Assembly: GCA_000434235.1 (NCBI GenBank)
Contig: FR891971.1
Coordinates: 23,472 to 58,592, forward strand
Length of the DNA stretch: 35,121 nt
Source: Alistipes sp. CAG:268
Lineage (GTDB): Bacteria > Bacteroidota > Bacteroidia > Bacteroidales > Rikenellaceae
Reading direction: 5' to 3'
Within the stretch, counting starts at the first letter, position 1; each line of letters starts with the position of its first letter. The notes beneath the pieces were generated by a model. The model was not told the DNA's origin. It saw only the letters and a program-made list of their open reading frames with translations, and searched no databases. Below are positions 24,248-32,796 of the stretch, piece after piece. Position numbers and translations under genes: made by a program.

Positions 24248-26800
24248 ATGTCAAAAATGAACAATCAGACGGAGGCGCCGCAGCGTGTGGAATACAACGA
24301 TGCGGTGGCCGAGTCGAAGAGGTACTTCGGGGGCGATGACCTGGCTGCTACGGTCTGGGTCAGCAAGTATGCCTTGAAGGACTCCTTCGGCAACATCTAC
24401 GAGCGCTCCCCGCGGGAGATGCACGAGCGTATCGCCGCCGAGATCGAGCGCATCGAGCGCAACTATCCCAATCCGATGTCGAAGGAGGAGGCGTTCGCTC
24501 TGCTCGACCATTTCCGTTACGTGATCCCGCAGGGCGGCCCGATGACCGGTATCGGCAACAACTTCCAGGTGGCTTCGCTCTCGAACTGCTTCGTCATCGG
24601 ACACAAGCATCCGGCCGACTCCTATGGCGGCATTTTCCGCATGGACGAGGAGCAGGTGCAGCTCATGAAGCGACGTGGCGGTGTGGGGCATGACCTCTCG
24701 CACATCCGCCCGACGGGCAGCCCGGTGCTCAACTCGGCACTCACTTCGACGGGTATCGTCCCCTTCATGGAGCGTTACTCGAACTCCACGCGTGAGGTGG
24801 CCCAGGACGGTCGCCGCGGTGCGTTGATGCTTTCGCTGTCGATCAAGCATCCGGATGCCGAGCGCTTCATCGACGCCAAGGTCGATACGGGCAAGGTGAC
24901 CGGTGCCAATGTCTCGATCAAGATCGACGATGAATTCATGCGTGCGGCCCTGGCCGGCAAGAAGTACCACCAGCAGTTCCCGATCAACTCGGACCACCCG
25001 AAATACGAGCAGGACATCGATGCGAAGAAACTTTGGGAGAAGATCATCCACAATGCGTGGAAATCGGCCGAGCCGGGCGTGCTGTTCTGGGATACGATCA
25101 TCCGCGAGAGCGTTCCCGACTGCTATGCAGACGAGGGCTTCGTGACCGTATCGACCAACCCTTGCGGCGAAATCCCGCTCTGTCCCTACGATTCGTGCCG
25201 CTTGCTGGCGCTCAACCTCTTCAGCTATGTGGACCACCCCTTCACGCCGGAGGCGAAGTTTGACTTCGCGAAATTCCGCGAGCATGTGGGCAAGGCCATG
25301 CACATGATGGACGACATCATCGATCTCGAGTTGGAGAAGGTCGAGTTGATCATCGAGAAGATCGCTGCGGATCCGGAGGACGAGGATGTCCGCCACGTGG
25401 AGCTCGAGTTGTGGAAGAAGATCCGCACGATGGCCCGGAAAGGCCGCCGTACCGGCCTGGGCATTACGGCCGAGGGCGACATGCTGGCGGCACTCGGGCT
25501 GCGCTACGGTTCGCAGGAGGCGATCGACTTTGCCGTCGAGGTGCAGAAGACGCTGGCCGTGGAGGCTTACCGGGCTTCGGTGAAGATGGCCGCCGAGCGC
25601 GGTGCGTTCCCGATCTACGATGCGGCCAAGGAGAAGGACAACCCGATGATCGCCCGCATCCGCGAGGCCGATCCGGCTCTCTACGAGGAGATGTGCCGTG
25701 TGGGCCGCCGCAACATCGCCATGCTGACGATTGCCCCGACGGGAACCACGTCGCTCATGTCGCAGACCACTTCGGGTATCGAACCCGTTTTCCGCACGGT
25801 TTACAAGCGCCGCCGGAAGATCAACCCCTCGGACCACGACACGCACGTCGATTTCGTGGACGAGACGGGCGAGAAGTTCCAGGAGTACAACGTCTACCAC
25901 CACAACTTCGTCAAGTGGCTCGAGGCCAACGGCTATGACACCTCGCGTCTGGCGACGATCTCCGATGCCGAGCTGGACCAGTGGATCAAGGCTTCGCCCT
26001 ATTACGGTGCGACGGCCAACGACATCGACTGGGTCGCCAAGGTCAAGATGCAGGGCGCGATCCAGAAGTGGGTGGACCACTCGATCTCGGTGACGGTGAA
26101 CCTGCCTCACGATGTTTCGGAGGCGCTCGTGGCCGATGTCTACCGGACGGCCTGGGAGTGCGGCTGCAAGGGTGTGACGGTCTACCGCGACGGCTGCCGC
26201 GACGGTGTGCTGCTCGAGAAGGGACAGAAAAAGAAGAAGTGCGAACCGCACGACGGACAGGTGCCCAAGCGTCCGCGGTCGATTCCGGCCGACATCGTGC
26301 GTTTCAAGAACGGTTCGGAGGACTGGATCGCCTTTGTCGGTCTGCAGGACGGCCGCCCCTACGAGGTCTTCACGGGTAAGATCGAGGAGGACGCCATGTA
26401 CATCCCCCGCAAGATCACCAAGGGATTCATTATCAAGGTGCGCGAAGAGGACGGTACGAAGCGTTACGATTTCCAGTACAACGACCGTTACGGGTATACG
26501 AATACGATCGGCGGCATCTCGCGTTTGTTTAACGAGGAGTTCTGGAACTATGCGAAACTGATCTCGGGCGTGCTTCGCTACGGCATGCCGATCGAGAAGA
26601 CCGTCTCGCTCATCGAGTCGCTGCACCTCGACAGCGAGTCGATCAATACGTGGAAAACGGGTGTATGCCGTGCGTTGAAGCAGTATATCGTCGATGGAAC
26701 GCAGGCCAAGGGCAAGTGCCCCCAGTGCGGGCAGGAGAACATGGCCTACCAGAACGGCTGCCTGACGTGCATGTCGTGCGGTTATTCCAAGTGTGGATGA
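24248..26800 (+). CDS. nrdJ: Adenosylcobalamin-dependent ribonucleotide reductase (class II)
   Basis: The 850-residue enzyme reduces ribonucleotides to deoxyribonucleotides using a radical from adenosylcobalamin, with no oxygen requirement. The ten-stranded barrel is shown by VASLSNCFVIG (first redox Cys), RRGGVGHDLSHIRPTGS, FMERYSNSTREVAQDGRRGA, and the finger-loop STNPCGEIPL with the radical-bearing Cys. The phosphate-binding stretch is NIAMLTIAPTGTTSLMSQTTSGIEP. The C-terminus carries a zinc-ribbon-like CPQCGQ...CMSCGYSKCG, as in many class II enzymes. No cobalamin riboswitch is visible in the 189-nt upstream gap. That gap instead holds the ridA hairpin, two DnaA-box-like sites and an A+T-rich stretch just before the ATG. 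It appears monocistronic. Confidence 0.95.
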   Translation: MSKMNNQTEAPQRVEYNDAVAESKRYFGGDDLAATVWVSKYALKDSFGNIYERSPREMHERIAAEIERIERNYPNPMSKEEAFALLDHFRYVIPQGGPMTGIGNNFQVASLSNCFVIGHKHPADSYGGIFRMDEEQVQLMKRRGGVGHDLSHIRPTGSPVLNSALTSTGIVPFMERYSNSTREVAQDGRRGALMLSLSIKHPDAERFIDAKVDTGKVTGANVSIKIDDEFMRAALAGKKYHQQFPINSDHPKYEQDIDAKKLWEKIIHNAWKSAEPGVLFWDTIIRESVPDCYADEGFVTVSTNPCGEIPLCPYDSCRLLALNLFSYVDHPFTPEAKFDFAKFREHVGKAMHMMDDIIDLELEKVELIIEKIAADPEDEDVRHVELELWKKIRTMARKGRRTGLGITAEGDMLAALGLRYGSQEAIDFAVEVQKTLAVEAYRASVKMAAERGAFPIYDAAKEKDNPMIARIREADPALYEEMCRVGRRNIAMLTIAPTGTTSLMSQTTSGIEPVFRTVYKRRRKINPSDHDTHVDFVDETGEKFQEYNVYHHNFVKWLEANGYDTSRLATISDAELDQWIKASPYYGATANDIDWVAKVKMQGAIQKWVDHSISVTVNLPHDVSEALVADVYRTAWECGCKGVTVYRDGCRDGVLLEKGQKKKKCEPHDGQVPKRPRSIPADIVRFKNGSEDWIAFVGLQDGRPYEVFTGKIEEDAMYIPRKITKGFIIKVREEDGTKRYDFQYNDRYGYTNTIGGISRLFNEEFWNYAKLISGVLRYGMPIEKTVSLIESLHLDSESINTWKTGVCRALKQYIVDGTQAKGKCPQCGQENMAYQNGCLTCMSCGYSKCG

Positions 26801-26926
26801 TCCGGTCGGCGTGTCGGAGTGTCCCTGGCGGGCACAAAGAGTGAACAATTGGTCGTTTTGGCGATCCGGAGCGGGCTTTATGGCCCGTTCCCCCCGAAAT
26901 GAGAATGATTTTTGCTGTGGAGGAGG

Positions 26927-26950
26927 CTGCATTCGCATGTGAAAATGCAG
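26927..26950 (+). other. Short hairpin before the OmpA-family gene
   Basis: A 7-bp stem (CTGCATT and AATGCAG) lies 45 nt before the ATG at 26995. It could be a leader structure for a highly expressed outer-membrane protein. I see no convincing promoter in the 194-nt gap after nrdJ. Confidence 0.3.
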
Positions 26951-26994
26951 AAGGATGTTCGATTGTTGTTTGACGCATTTTTATTTATTGTATT

Positions 26995-28194
26995 ATGAAA
27001 AAATTTTTTCTTGTTTTAGGGATTGTGGCGTTCGCTTCCTCTACCGTATTGGCACAGGATACGCCTAAAAAGCCGAGTTTTGCAGGGTTCGTCTCGAACG
27101 GATTCTGGGACAATTGGGAGGTGTCGTTCGGCCTGGGTACCGGTACGGCATTCTCGAACGGAGGCAACATCGGACCCCACAGTGAGCGTTTCGGGTTCGA
27201 GGGCAACTTCTCGCTGACCAAGTGGCTGCATCCGGTAGTAGGAGTCCGCGGCCAGCTGCAGGGCGGATACTTCAACAACTTCCATCCGACGCTCGGCAAG
27301 ATGACGTGGCCGTACATGTTCGTGCATGCCGACCTGATGATCAATGCGTCGAACTGGATCGGCGGTTACCGCGAAGACCGTGCCTATTATGCCGTTCCGT
27401 TTGCCGGCTTCGGTTACCTGGCTTCGAATTTCACAAACAGCAGCCAGGTGGACAACCACTCGGGAACGCGTCAGGAATTTGCCATGACCGCAGGTCTTCT
27501 CAACAAGTTCCGGATTTCGCGTGCCTTCGATTTCAATCTGGAGCTTAAGGGGTTGCTGACTCGTTCGGCCTGCTGCCCCGCTGAACTCGACGGTTCGTAT
27601 CTGATGGCCTTCACGGCAACGGCCGGATTCACCTACCGCTTCAACCAGCGCAACTGGCAGCGTGGTGTTCCGGGGTATACGCCCGAGGATATCGAGGCTT
27701 TCCAGGAGGCTGTAGCCGCCGGCCTGGCCGCCACGGCCGCTCTTGAGGCCGAGAATGCCGACCTGGCCGATCGGCTTGCTGAGGCCGAGGCTGCGCGCGT
27801 CGCTGCCGAGAAGGCCGCACAGGCTGCCCGTGCAGAGGCTGCTGCCGCAAAGAACTCGGCCGCACAGGAGGCCGAGGCTGCCGATACGTCGGTTATCCTC
27901 TTCGACTACAGCATGTCTACGCTCACGCCGCAGGAGCAGACCCGTCTGAAGATGGTCGCCGACAAGATCAAGAACGGTCCGGCCGATGCCAAGTACCGGA
28001 TCTACGGCTATGCCGACCAGCAGACCGGAACGAAGGCCGGTAACCGCCGGGTGGCCGAGAACCGTGCCAAGAGGGTCTACGACTTCCTCGTTTCGCAGGG
28101 TGTGAAGGCCAGCCAGCTGACCTACGAAGGCAAGGGTAACTCGCCGGATCCCTTCGAGGTGCAGGCCGCCAACCGTGCTGCCGTCATCGAGTAG
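26995..28194 (+). CDS. OmpA-family outer-membrane protein
   Basis: The 399-residue protein has a signal peptide (residues about 1-20, ending VLAQD). A predicted eight-stranded beta-barrel spans about 25-220 (NWEVSFGLGTGTAF, WLHPVVGVRGQLQGGYFNN, AFTATAGFTYRF). Next is an Ala/Glu-rich coiled-coil linker at about 240-295 (ALEAENADLADRLAEAEAAR), and then a C-terminal OmpA peptidoglycan-binding domain (SVILFDYSMSTLTPQEQTRL, YGYADQQTGTKAGNRRVAEN, RAKRVYDFLVSQGV). It should anchor the outer membrane to the cell wall. Such Bacteroidales proteins are usually abundant. It is monocistronic and ends at a strong bidirectional terminator. A cluster of two adjacent Cys (RSACCP) sits in the barrel. Confidence 0.93.
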   Translation: MKKFFLVLGIVAFASSTVLAQDTPKKPSFAGFVSNGFWDNWEVSFGLGTGTAFSNGGNIGPHSERFGFEGNFSLTKWLHPVVGVRGQLQGGYFNNFHPTLGKMTWPYMFVHADLMINASNWIGGYREDRAYYAVPFAGFGYLASNFTNSSQVDNHSGTRQEFAMTAGLLNKFRISRAFDFNLELKGLLTRSACCPAELDGSYLMAFTATAGFTYRFNQRNWQRGVPGYTPEDIEAFQEAVAAGLAATAALEAENADLADRLAEAEAARVAAEKAAQAARAEAAAAKNSAAQEAEAADTSVILFDYSMSTLTPQEQTRLKMVADKIKNGPADAKYRIYGYADQQTGTKAGNRRVAENRAKRVYDFLVSQGVKASQLTYEGKGNSPDPFEVQAANRAAVIE

Positions 28195-28212
28195 GAAGGT
28201 GGTATGTATGAA

Positions 28213-28258
28213 AAAAGAAAGATGCGGGAAGCGATTCCCGCATCTTTCTTTGTTTTTT
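28213..28258. terminator. Bidirectional terminator between ompA-like and DUF721 genes
   Basis: A 16-bp perfect stem (AAAGAAAGATGCGGGA pairing with TCCCGCATCTTTCTTT) has T-runs on both strands. It ends the OmpA-family gene and can also catch minus-strand transcripts of the recF operon. Confidence 0.88.
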
Positions 28259-28416
28259 CCGGAACTGCCCCGGGACTTCCCAATTCCGCTTTTGCGGCCA
28301 GTTTCCCGCTTTGCTTCCTGTTTATCCGGCTGTTCGGTTGCCCCGTTCCCGTTTTCCCGTGTCCGGTCCGTTCCCGGGCCCGCTTTTCGGGTTTCTGGTC
28401 CTGCGGCCGGCCGGGG

Positions 28417-28707
28417 TCAGCGGACGATGACGGCGTGTACCAGCCGGATGCCCGACCGGCGGTTGATCTCCTCGCAGAGCGCCTCCCGCTGGTAGAAGAG
28501 TTCCGAGCGCAGGACGCTCGACTGGATCCGCACGTGGAGGATGTGGTTTTCGAGCCGCAGTTCGGTGGTCAGGTCGGCAGCCCGGTCGCCGACGATTGCG
28601 CGCCACGTGTCGGGCAGGCGGCCTTCGGCCACTTTGGCGGCGACGTAGGGGCGTTTGAAGAACTCCTCGAGCAGGTCGCCCATGAGCATGGTTTTCGTGC
28701 GTCTCAT
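28417..28707 (-). CDS. DUF721 (DciA-like) protein
   Basis: This 96-residue cytoplasmic protein matches the short DUF721 form: an N-terminal MGDLLEEFFKRPYVAAKVAEGRL, then DTWRAIVGDRAADLT and LHVRIQSSVLRSELFYQREALCEEIN. DUF721 proteins are related to DciA, the loader or operator of the replicative helicase DnaB in most bacteria that lack DnaC. Its start overlaps the recF stop by 4 nt (ATGA), so it is translated in the same operon. The recF plus DUF721 pairing is common in Bacteroidota and fits a role in replication or repair. Helicase loading by this particular protein is inferred. Confidence 0.85.
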   Translation of the reverse strand: MRRTKTMLMGDLLEEFFKRPYVAAKVAEGRLPDTWRAIVGDRAADLTTELRLENHILHVRIQSSVLRSELFYQREALCEEINRRSGIRLVHAVIVR

Positions 28708-29792
28708 TGTCGTGTCGTTCCGTTTTCCACCGTGTAGGCGACATATTCGCTGCCGGCCCGGTCGAGGATGGCCTTCAGCCGGGTCGGGTTGCAGTCGGTG
28801 ATGAGGATCTGCCCGAAGGTCTCGTCGGAGACCAGGCGGATGAGCTGCTCGACCCGTCCGGCGTCGAGTTTGTCGAACAGATCGTCGAGCAGCAGCAGCG
28901 GCTTCTCGCCCTTTTCCCGCGCCACGATGGCATACTGCGCCAGCTTGAGGGCCACGAGAAACGATTTCTGCTGCCCCTGCGAGCCGTATTTGCGCAAGGG
29001 ATATCCGCCGATCTTGAGCACCAGATCGTCGCGGTGGATGCCCGACGTGGTGAATTCATTGACAAGGTCTTTCTGCCGGGCGGCGGCGAGGATCTCGGCA
29101 AAGGGTCGGTCGTTGAGTTCCGAGCGGTAGGTCAGTTCGACCTGCTCGCGGTCGCTCGAGAGCGTGCGGTAGTAGTCGGCCACAACGGGGCGCAGCCGTT
29201 CGACGAACTCCCGGCGCCGGGCGTGGATCGCTTCGCCGTGCTCGACGAGCTGGCGGTCGTAGATCCCGAGCATCACCTCGTCGGGCTGCATCTTCAGCAG
29301 GCGGTTGCGTTCGGCCAGCACGGCGTTGTAACGCATGACGGCAGCCAGGTAGGGACGGTCGAGCTGCGAGATGAAGGCGTTGAGGTAGCGGCGCCGCTCG
29401 TCGGCCGAGTCCGAGATGAGCGCACTGTCGGCCGGGGAGACGATCACCGCAGGGATCAGCCCCACGTGGTCCGCAAGGCGCTCGTACTCCTTGCCGTTGC
29501 GTTTGACGACCTTGCCTCCCTTGCGCGAGAACGAGCAGACGACCTGCTCGCTCTTGCCGGCGTCCGACTGGTACTGCCCCTCTAGCAGGAAGAAGTCGGC
29601 GCCGTGGCGGATGCTCTGCCCGTCGGTGGTCTGCAGCGACGACTTGCACATCGAGAGGTAGTAGACGGCATCCACGACGTTGGTCTTTCCCGCGCCGTTG
29701 TCGCCGACCAGGCAGTTGATGCCCGGGCAGAGGGTGAGCTCCTCCTCCGCGATGTTCTTAAAGTTGAGCAGTCCGAGTCTCTTCAGGTACAT
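28704..29792 (-). CDS. recF: DNA replication and repair protein RecF
   Basis: The 362-residue protein is an SMC-like ATPase that recognises gapped DNA and, with RecO and RecR, helps load RecA. Visible parts are the N-terminal MYLKRLGLLNFKNI, Walker A GDNGAGKTN near residues 32-40, the signature region YGSQGQQKSFLVALKLAQY, and Walker B PLLLLDDLFDKLD. The start at 29792 is chosen because it gives the canonical N-terminus. The frame stays open upstream but only through non-coding sequence. A full promoter ends 5 nt before this ATG, so the mRNA may be leaderless. It is followed, with a 4-nt overlap, by the DUF721 gene. Confidence 0.96.
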   Translation of the reverse strand: MYLKRLGLLNFKNIAEEELTLCPGINCLVGDNGAGKTNVVDAVYYLSMCKSSLQTTDGQSIRHGADFFLLEGQYQSDAGKSEQVVCSFSRKGGKVVKRNGKEYERLADHVGLIPAVIVSPADSALISDSADERRRYLNAFISQLDRPYLAAVMRYNAVLAERNRLLKMQPDEVMLGIYDRQLVEHGEAIHARRREFVERLRPVVADYYRTLSSDREQVELTYRSELNDRPFAEILAAARQKDLVNEFTTSGIHRDDLVLKIGGYPLRKYGSQGQQKSFLVALKLAQYAIVAREKGEKPLLLLDDLFDKLDAGRVEQLIRLVSDETFGQILITDCNPTRLKAILDRAGSEYVAYTVENGTTRQ

Positions 29793-29796
29793 ACGG

Positions 29797-29828
29797 CAAA
29801 GATAGCGTTTCGGTGCGGCACTGCCAAA
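29797..29828 (-). promoter_or_regulatory. Promoter of recF, probably giving a leaderless mRNA
   Basis: On the minus strand TTTG (29825-29828) is followed after 20 nt by TATCTTTG (29797-29804). Only 4 nt separate the -7 element from the ATG at 29792, so transcription is expected to begin at or next to the start codon. Confidence 0.75.
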
Positions 29829-29912
29829 TTTATTTCTTTGTCCGAAGCGGCCGCCGGGTAGTCGGGACGGGGGTGCGGGACGGCCGGTACATGAAAAAAT
29901 CGGGGTCCGACA

Positions 29913-29942
29913 TTGCACATTGTGAATAGTTTTGTATCTTTG
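29913..29942 (+). promoter_or_regulatory. Promoter of the TPR protein-ribH operon
   Basis: TTG (29913-29915) is followed after 19 nt by TATCTTTG (29935-29942), matching the Bacteroidota consensus. The expected leader before the ATG at 29986 is about 38 nt. It is divergent from the recF promoter. Confidence 0.78.
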
Positions 29943-29985
29943 CGAACTATCGGACGAAACATAAACTAAAAACACGATAAGCCAT

Positions 29986-30672
29986 ATGACGAAACAGAAC
30001 GTCGCCGAGCCCGAGAGCCTCGGCGAAGCAATGAACAAAACGGAGCTGTTTTTCCAGAAAAACGGCCGTCTGGTGACCTACATTTTCCTGGCGCTGCTCG
30101 TAATCGCCGCGCTGGTCTTCGGCTACCGCTCGCTGATCGTTCAGCCGCGCATCGAGAAGGCTGCCGAGATGATCGCTCAGGCCCAGGCCCGCTTCGAGGC
30201 CGAGAACCCCGACTTCGAACTGGCGCTGCAGGGTGATGCCAATGGCGCCGGCTTCCTCGATGTCATCGACCAGTACGGTTCGACGCCGTCGGGTAACCTG
30301 GCCAAGCATTATGCCGGCATCTGCTACCTCCGTACGGGCGACCTGGAGAACGCTGCCGCCTATCTGGCCAAGTTCTCGCCGGTGAAGGGCATTCCCGGAG
30401 CGCTGATCAACGCGCAGAACTACGGCCTGCAGGGTGATGTGGCCGTCGAGCAGCAGAACTACGCCGCTGCCGTGAAGTTCTACGAGAAGGCCGTGGCCGC
30501 CGCCGACAACAACATGACGGCTCCGATGTACCTGCGCAAGGCCGGTCTGGCCGAGCAGGCCCAGGGCAATACGGAGAAGGCCGCCGCCTACTACGAGCGG
30601 ATCCTGACGTCGTATCCTGCTTCGATGGAGGCCCGCGAGGCCGAGAAACTGCTGGGCGGCGCAACGAAATAA
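29986..30672 (+). CDS. Membrane-anchored tetratricopeptide-repeat protein
   Basis: The 228-residue protein has a short cytoplasmic N-terminus, one transmembrane helix at about residues 30-50 (LVTYIFLALLVIAALVFGY), and a periplasmic TPR domain (NLAKHYAGICYLRTGDLENA, AAVKFYEKAVAAADNN, GNTEKAAAYYERILTSYPAS). The layout resembles YfgM-type and related TPR proteins that act as envelope scaffolds or SecYEG ancillary factors. Orthology is not claimed. It precedes ribH by 15 nt, and both probably share the promoter at 29913-29942. The pairing with a riboflavin gene is conserved in some Bacteroidales by my recollection, but the functional link is unknown. Confidence 0.85.
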   Translation: MTKQNVAEPESLGEAMNKTELFFQKNGRLVTYIFLALLVIAALVFGYRSLIVQPRIEKAAEMIAQAQARFEAENPDFELALQGDANGAGFLDVIDQYGSTPSGNLAKHYAGICYLRTGDLENAAAYLAKFSPVKGIPGALINAQNYGLQGDVAVEQQNYAAAVKFYEKAVAAADNNMTAPMYLRKAGLAEQAQGNTEKAAAYYERILTSYPASMEAREAEKLLGGATK

Positions 30673-30687
30673 CGGAGACGGACTGCG

Positions 30688-31218
30688 ATGGCGACAAGAA
30701 ACCACAACCTCTCCAAATTCGACGCTCCGCTGCCGTCGGCCGAGGACATGCGCTTCGGCATCGTCGTGGCCGAGTGGAACCGTGAGGTCACCGAAGCCCT
30801 GCTTGAAGGGGCCGTGCGGACGTTGCGGGCTGCCGGGTGTCCGGACATGAACATCCAGATCAAGTATGTCCCCGGCACGTTCGAACTCTCGCTCGGTGCG
30901 CAGTTCTTTGCCGAATACACCGATGTCGATGCCGTGATCGCACTCGGCTGCGTCATCCAGGGGGATACGCGCCATTTCGATTTCATCTGTCAGGGCGTTA
31001 CGCAGGGGATTACCCAACTGCAGATCCAGTGGAACATGCCGATCGCCTTCGGCGTGCTGACTGTCAATGACATGCAGCAGGCTCTGGACCGCTGCGGCGG
31101 ACGGCTTGGCAACAAGGGTGACGAGGCTGCGGCTGCTGCGATCAACATGGTGAAGCTCCAGATCGACATGGAGGCAGCCTCGCCCGACCACGAGCCGGAT
31201 CGGCGCAACATCAACTGA
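30688..31218 (+). CDS. ribH: 6,7-dimethyl-8-ribityllumazine synthase
   Basis: The 176-residue enzyme condenses 5-amino-6-ribitylamino-uracil with 3,4-dihydroxy-2-butanone 4-phosphate, the next-to-last step of riboflavin synthesis. Motifs include FGIVVAEWNREVTEALLEGA, the substrate site VPGTFELSLGAQ, GCVIQGDTRHFDFI with the catalytic His, PIAFGVLTVND, and the C-terminal RLGNKGDEAA. The extra C-terminal tail of about 20 residues (after KLQIDMEAAS) is hydrophilic and probably disordered. It is the last gene of a two-gene unit and is followed by a strong terminator. No FMN riboswitch is visible upstream of the unit. Confidence 0.96.
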   Translation: MATRNHNLSKFDAPLPSAEDMRFGIVVAEWNREVTEALLEGAVRTLRAAGCPDMNIQIKYVPGTFELSLGAQFFAEYTDVDAVIALGCVIQGDTRHFDFICQGVTQGITQLQIQWNMPIAFGVLTVNDMQQALDRCGGRLGNKGDEAAAAAINMVKLQIDMEAASPDHEPDRRNIN

Positions 31219-31252
31219 CGGGTTGCCGGAGCGATTCCGGACCGGTCCAACG

Positions 31253-31286
31253 AAAAACCCCGGAGGGAGATTCCTCCGGGGTTTTT
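31253..31286. terminator. Bidirectional terminator between ribH and the symporter gene
   Basis: A near-perfect stem (AAAAACCCCGGAGG pairing with CCTCCGGGGTTTTT) with a 6-nt loop has T-runs on both strands. The minus-strand symporter stop codon lies about 100 nt away, so both convergent genes can use it. Confidence 0.88.
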
Positions 31287-31382
31287 CGTGTTGCGCCGTC
31301 TTGTCCGTCGCGGCAGTGCCCTCCGCCGGGGCTGAGTCCTCCCGCATAACGGGGTGGAGCCGCTCCCGGACCGCTTGTACGG

Positions 31383-32741
31383 TCAGAAGATCCCGAGGTT
31401 GTCGAGGAAGACGAGCAGCAGGATGGCCGGGCAGAAGTAGCGCAGCAGGACGATCAGCACCCGGTAGATCCGGAAGGGCAGGGTCCCGTGGTTGGTGATC
31501 TGGTCCCGGAGCGTTTGACGGTCGAGCACCCAACCGACGAAGATGCAGGTCAGCAATCCGCCGATGGGCAGCATGATGTTGGCCGTGAGGTAGTCGAGTG
31601 CGTCGAAGAGATTCAGTCCGAAGATCTTCCATCCGTTGAGCACGCCGACCGAGAGCGAAGCCAGTGTCGCCAGAGCTGTGGTTCCGGCGGTCGTTGCCCA
31701 GGCGGCGGCGCGGCGCGAGAGGTGCCACTCCTCGTGGAGATAGGCCGTGACCACTTCGTGCAGGGAGATGGTCGAGGTGAGAGCTGCGACGACGAGCAGC
31801 AGGAAGAAGACCGACGACCAGACCATGCTGAGCGGCATGCCGTTGAAGACGCTCGGCAGGGTGATGAAGACGAGCGAAGGTCCTGACGAGGGCTCGATAC
31901 CCACGCTGAAGACCGCCGGGAAGATCACCACGCCGGCCAGTACGGCCACCAGCGTGTCGAGGATCGTGACGTTCAGCGCCGTGTGGCGCAGATTCGTGTC
32001 GGGTTTGAAGTAGGAGGCGTAGGTGACCATCGTGCCGAGTCCGATCGAGAGCGAGAAGAAGGCCTGCCCGAGGGCGACGAGGATGGTCGAGGGGGTGACC
32101 TTCGAGAAGTCCGGACGGAAGAGGAAGCGGAGCCCCTCCCCGCCTCCGGGCATCAGCAATGAGTGGATGGAGAGGGCGATGAGCACGAAGAAAAGCAGCG
32201 GCATCAGCAGCTTGGCCGAACGCTCGATGCCCTTCTGTACGCCGAGGGCGATGATAGCATGCGTGGCCAGGGCGAAGAGCACGGTGTAGAGCAGCGGCCG
32301 CCACGGGTGGGTGATGAAGCGCTCGAAGGCCCCCTGGTACTCTGCGGCCGAGGTGTAGTGTGCAAACTCTCCGGTGATCGAATGGACCATGTATTCGGCG
32401 GTCCACCCCGAGACCACGAAGTAAAATCCGAGGATCAGGAAGGCGGCCAGTACGCCGTTGTAGCCGAGCAGGCTCCACTTTGGGTTGAGTGCCCGGTAGG
32501 CGCCGACGGCGTTGCAGCGGGCGGCCCGGCCGACCGAGAATTCGGCGAGCATGAGCGGCAGCCCCAGCAGGAGCACGCAGGCGATGTAGATGACCAAAAA
32601 GGCTCCGCCGCCGTTGTCGCCGGCAATGTAGGGGAAGCGCCAGATGTTGCCCAGACCGACGGAACTCCCGGCCGCAACCAGCACGGCGCTCAGTTTCCCG
32701 CCGAGCGTGACGCGCCCGTGCGAATGGTGATCGTGTGTCAT
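31383..32741 (-). CDS. Sodium-dependent transporter of the NSS (neurotransmitter:sodium symporter) family
   Basis: The 452-residue inner-membrane protein has about eleven or twelve hydrophobic helices. The family signature is in helix 1: LVAAGSSVGLGNIWRFPYIAG (residues about 22-41), where the unwound Gly-rich segment binds Na+ and substrate. GGGAFLVIYIACVLLLGLPL follows in helix 2, and helix 6 is shown by ALGQAFFSLSIGLGTMVTYASY. Bacterial members carry amino acids such as leucine, tryptophan or tyrosine with Na+. The substrate here cannot be told. The N-terminus is His-rich (MTHDHHSHGR), which is unusual and might bind metal. The gene is separated from folB by a large hairpin and ends near a bidirectional terminator. 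Confidence 0.93.
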   Translation of the reverse strand: MTHDHHSHGRVTLGGKLSAVLVAAGSSVGLGNIWRFPYIAGDNGGGAFLVIYIACVLLLGLPLMLAEFSVGRAARCNAVGAYRALNPKWSLLGYNGVLAAFLILGFYFVVSGWTAEYMVHSITGEFAHYTSAAEYQGAFERFITHPWRPLLYTVLFALATHAIIALGVQKGIERSAKLLMPLLFFVLIALSIHSLLMPGGGEGLRFLFRPDFSKVTPSTILVALGQAFFSLSIGLGTMVTYASYFKPDTNLRHTALNVTILDTLVAVLAGVVIFPAVFSVGIEPSSGPSLVFITLPSVFNGMPLSMVWSSVFFLLLVVAALTSTISLHEVVTAYLHEEWHLSRRAAAWATTAGTTALATLASLSVGVLNGWKIFGLNLFDALDYLTANIMLPIGGLLTCIFVGWVLDRQTLRDQITNHGTLPFRIYRVLIVLLRYFCPAILLLVFLDNLGIF

Positions 32742-32760
32742 AACCTAACCTTTTTATACG

Positions 32761-32796
32761 GGAGCGGGCAGGCACACGATGGCCTGCCCGCACTCC
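32761..32796 (-). terminator. Large hairpin between folB and the symporter gene
   Basis: A stem of about 13 bp with one bulge (GGAGTGCGGGCAGGC pairing with GCCTGCCCGCTCC) and an 8-nt loop begins at the folB stop codon. No U-run follows on the minus strand, so termination may be weak or the structure may protect the mRNA end. Confidence 0.55.

Noticed and set aside
29880..29985. FMN riboswitch for the ribH unit
   Set aside because: The leader is about 40 nt, too short for an FMN aptamer, and ribH is the second gene behind a TPR protein.
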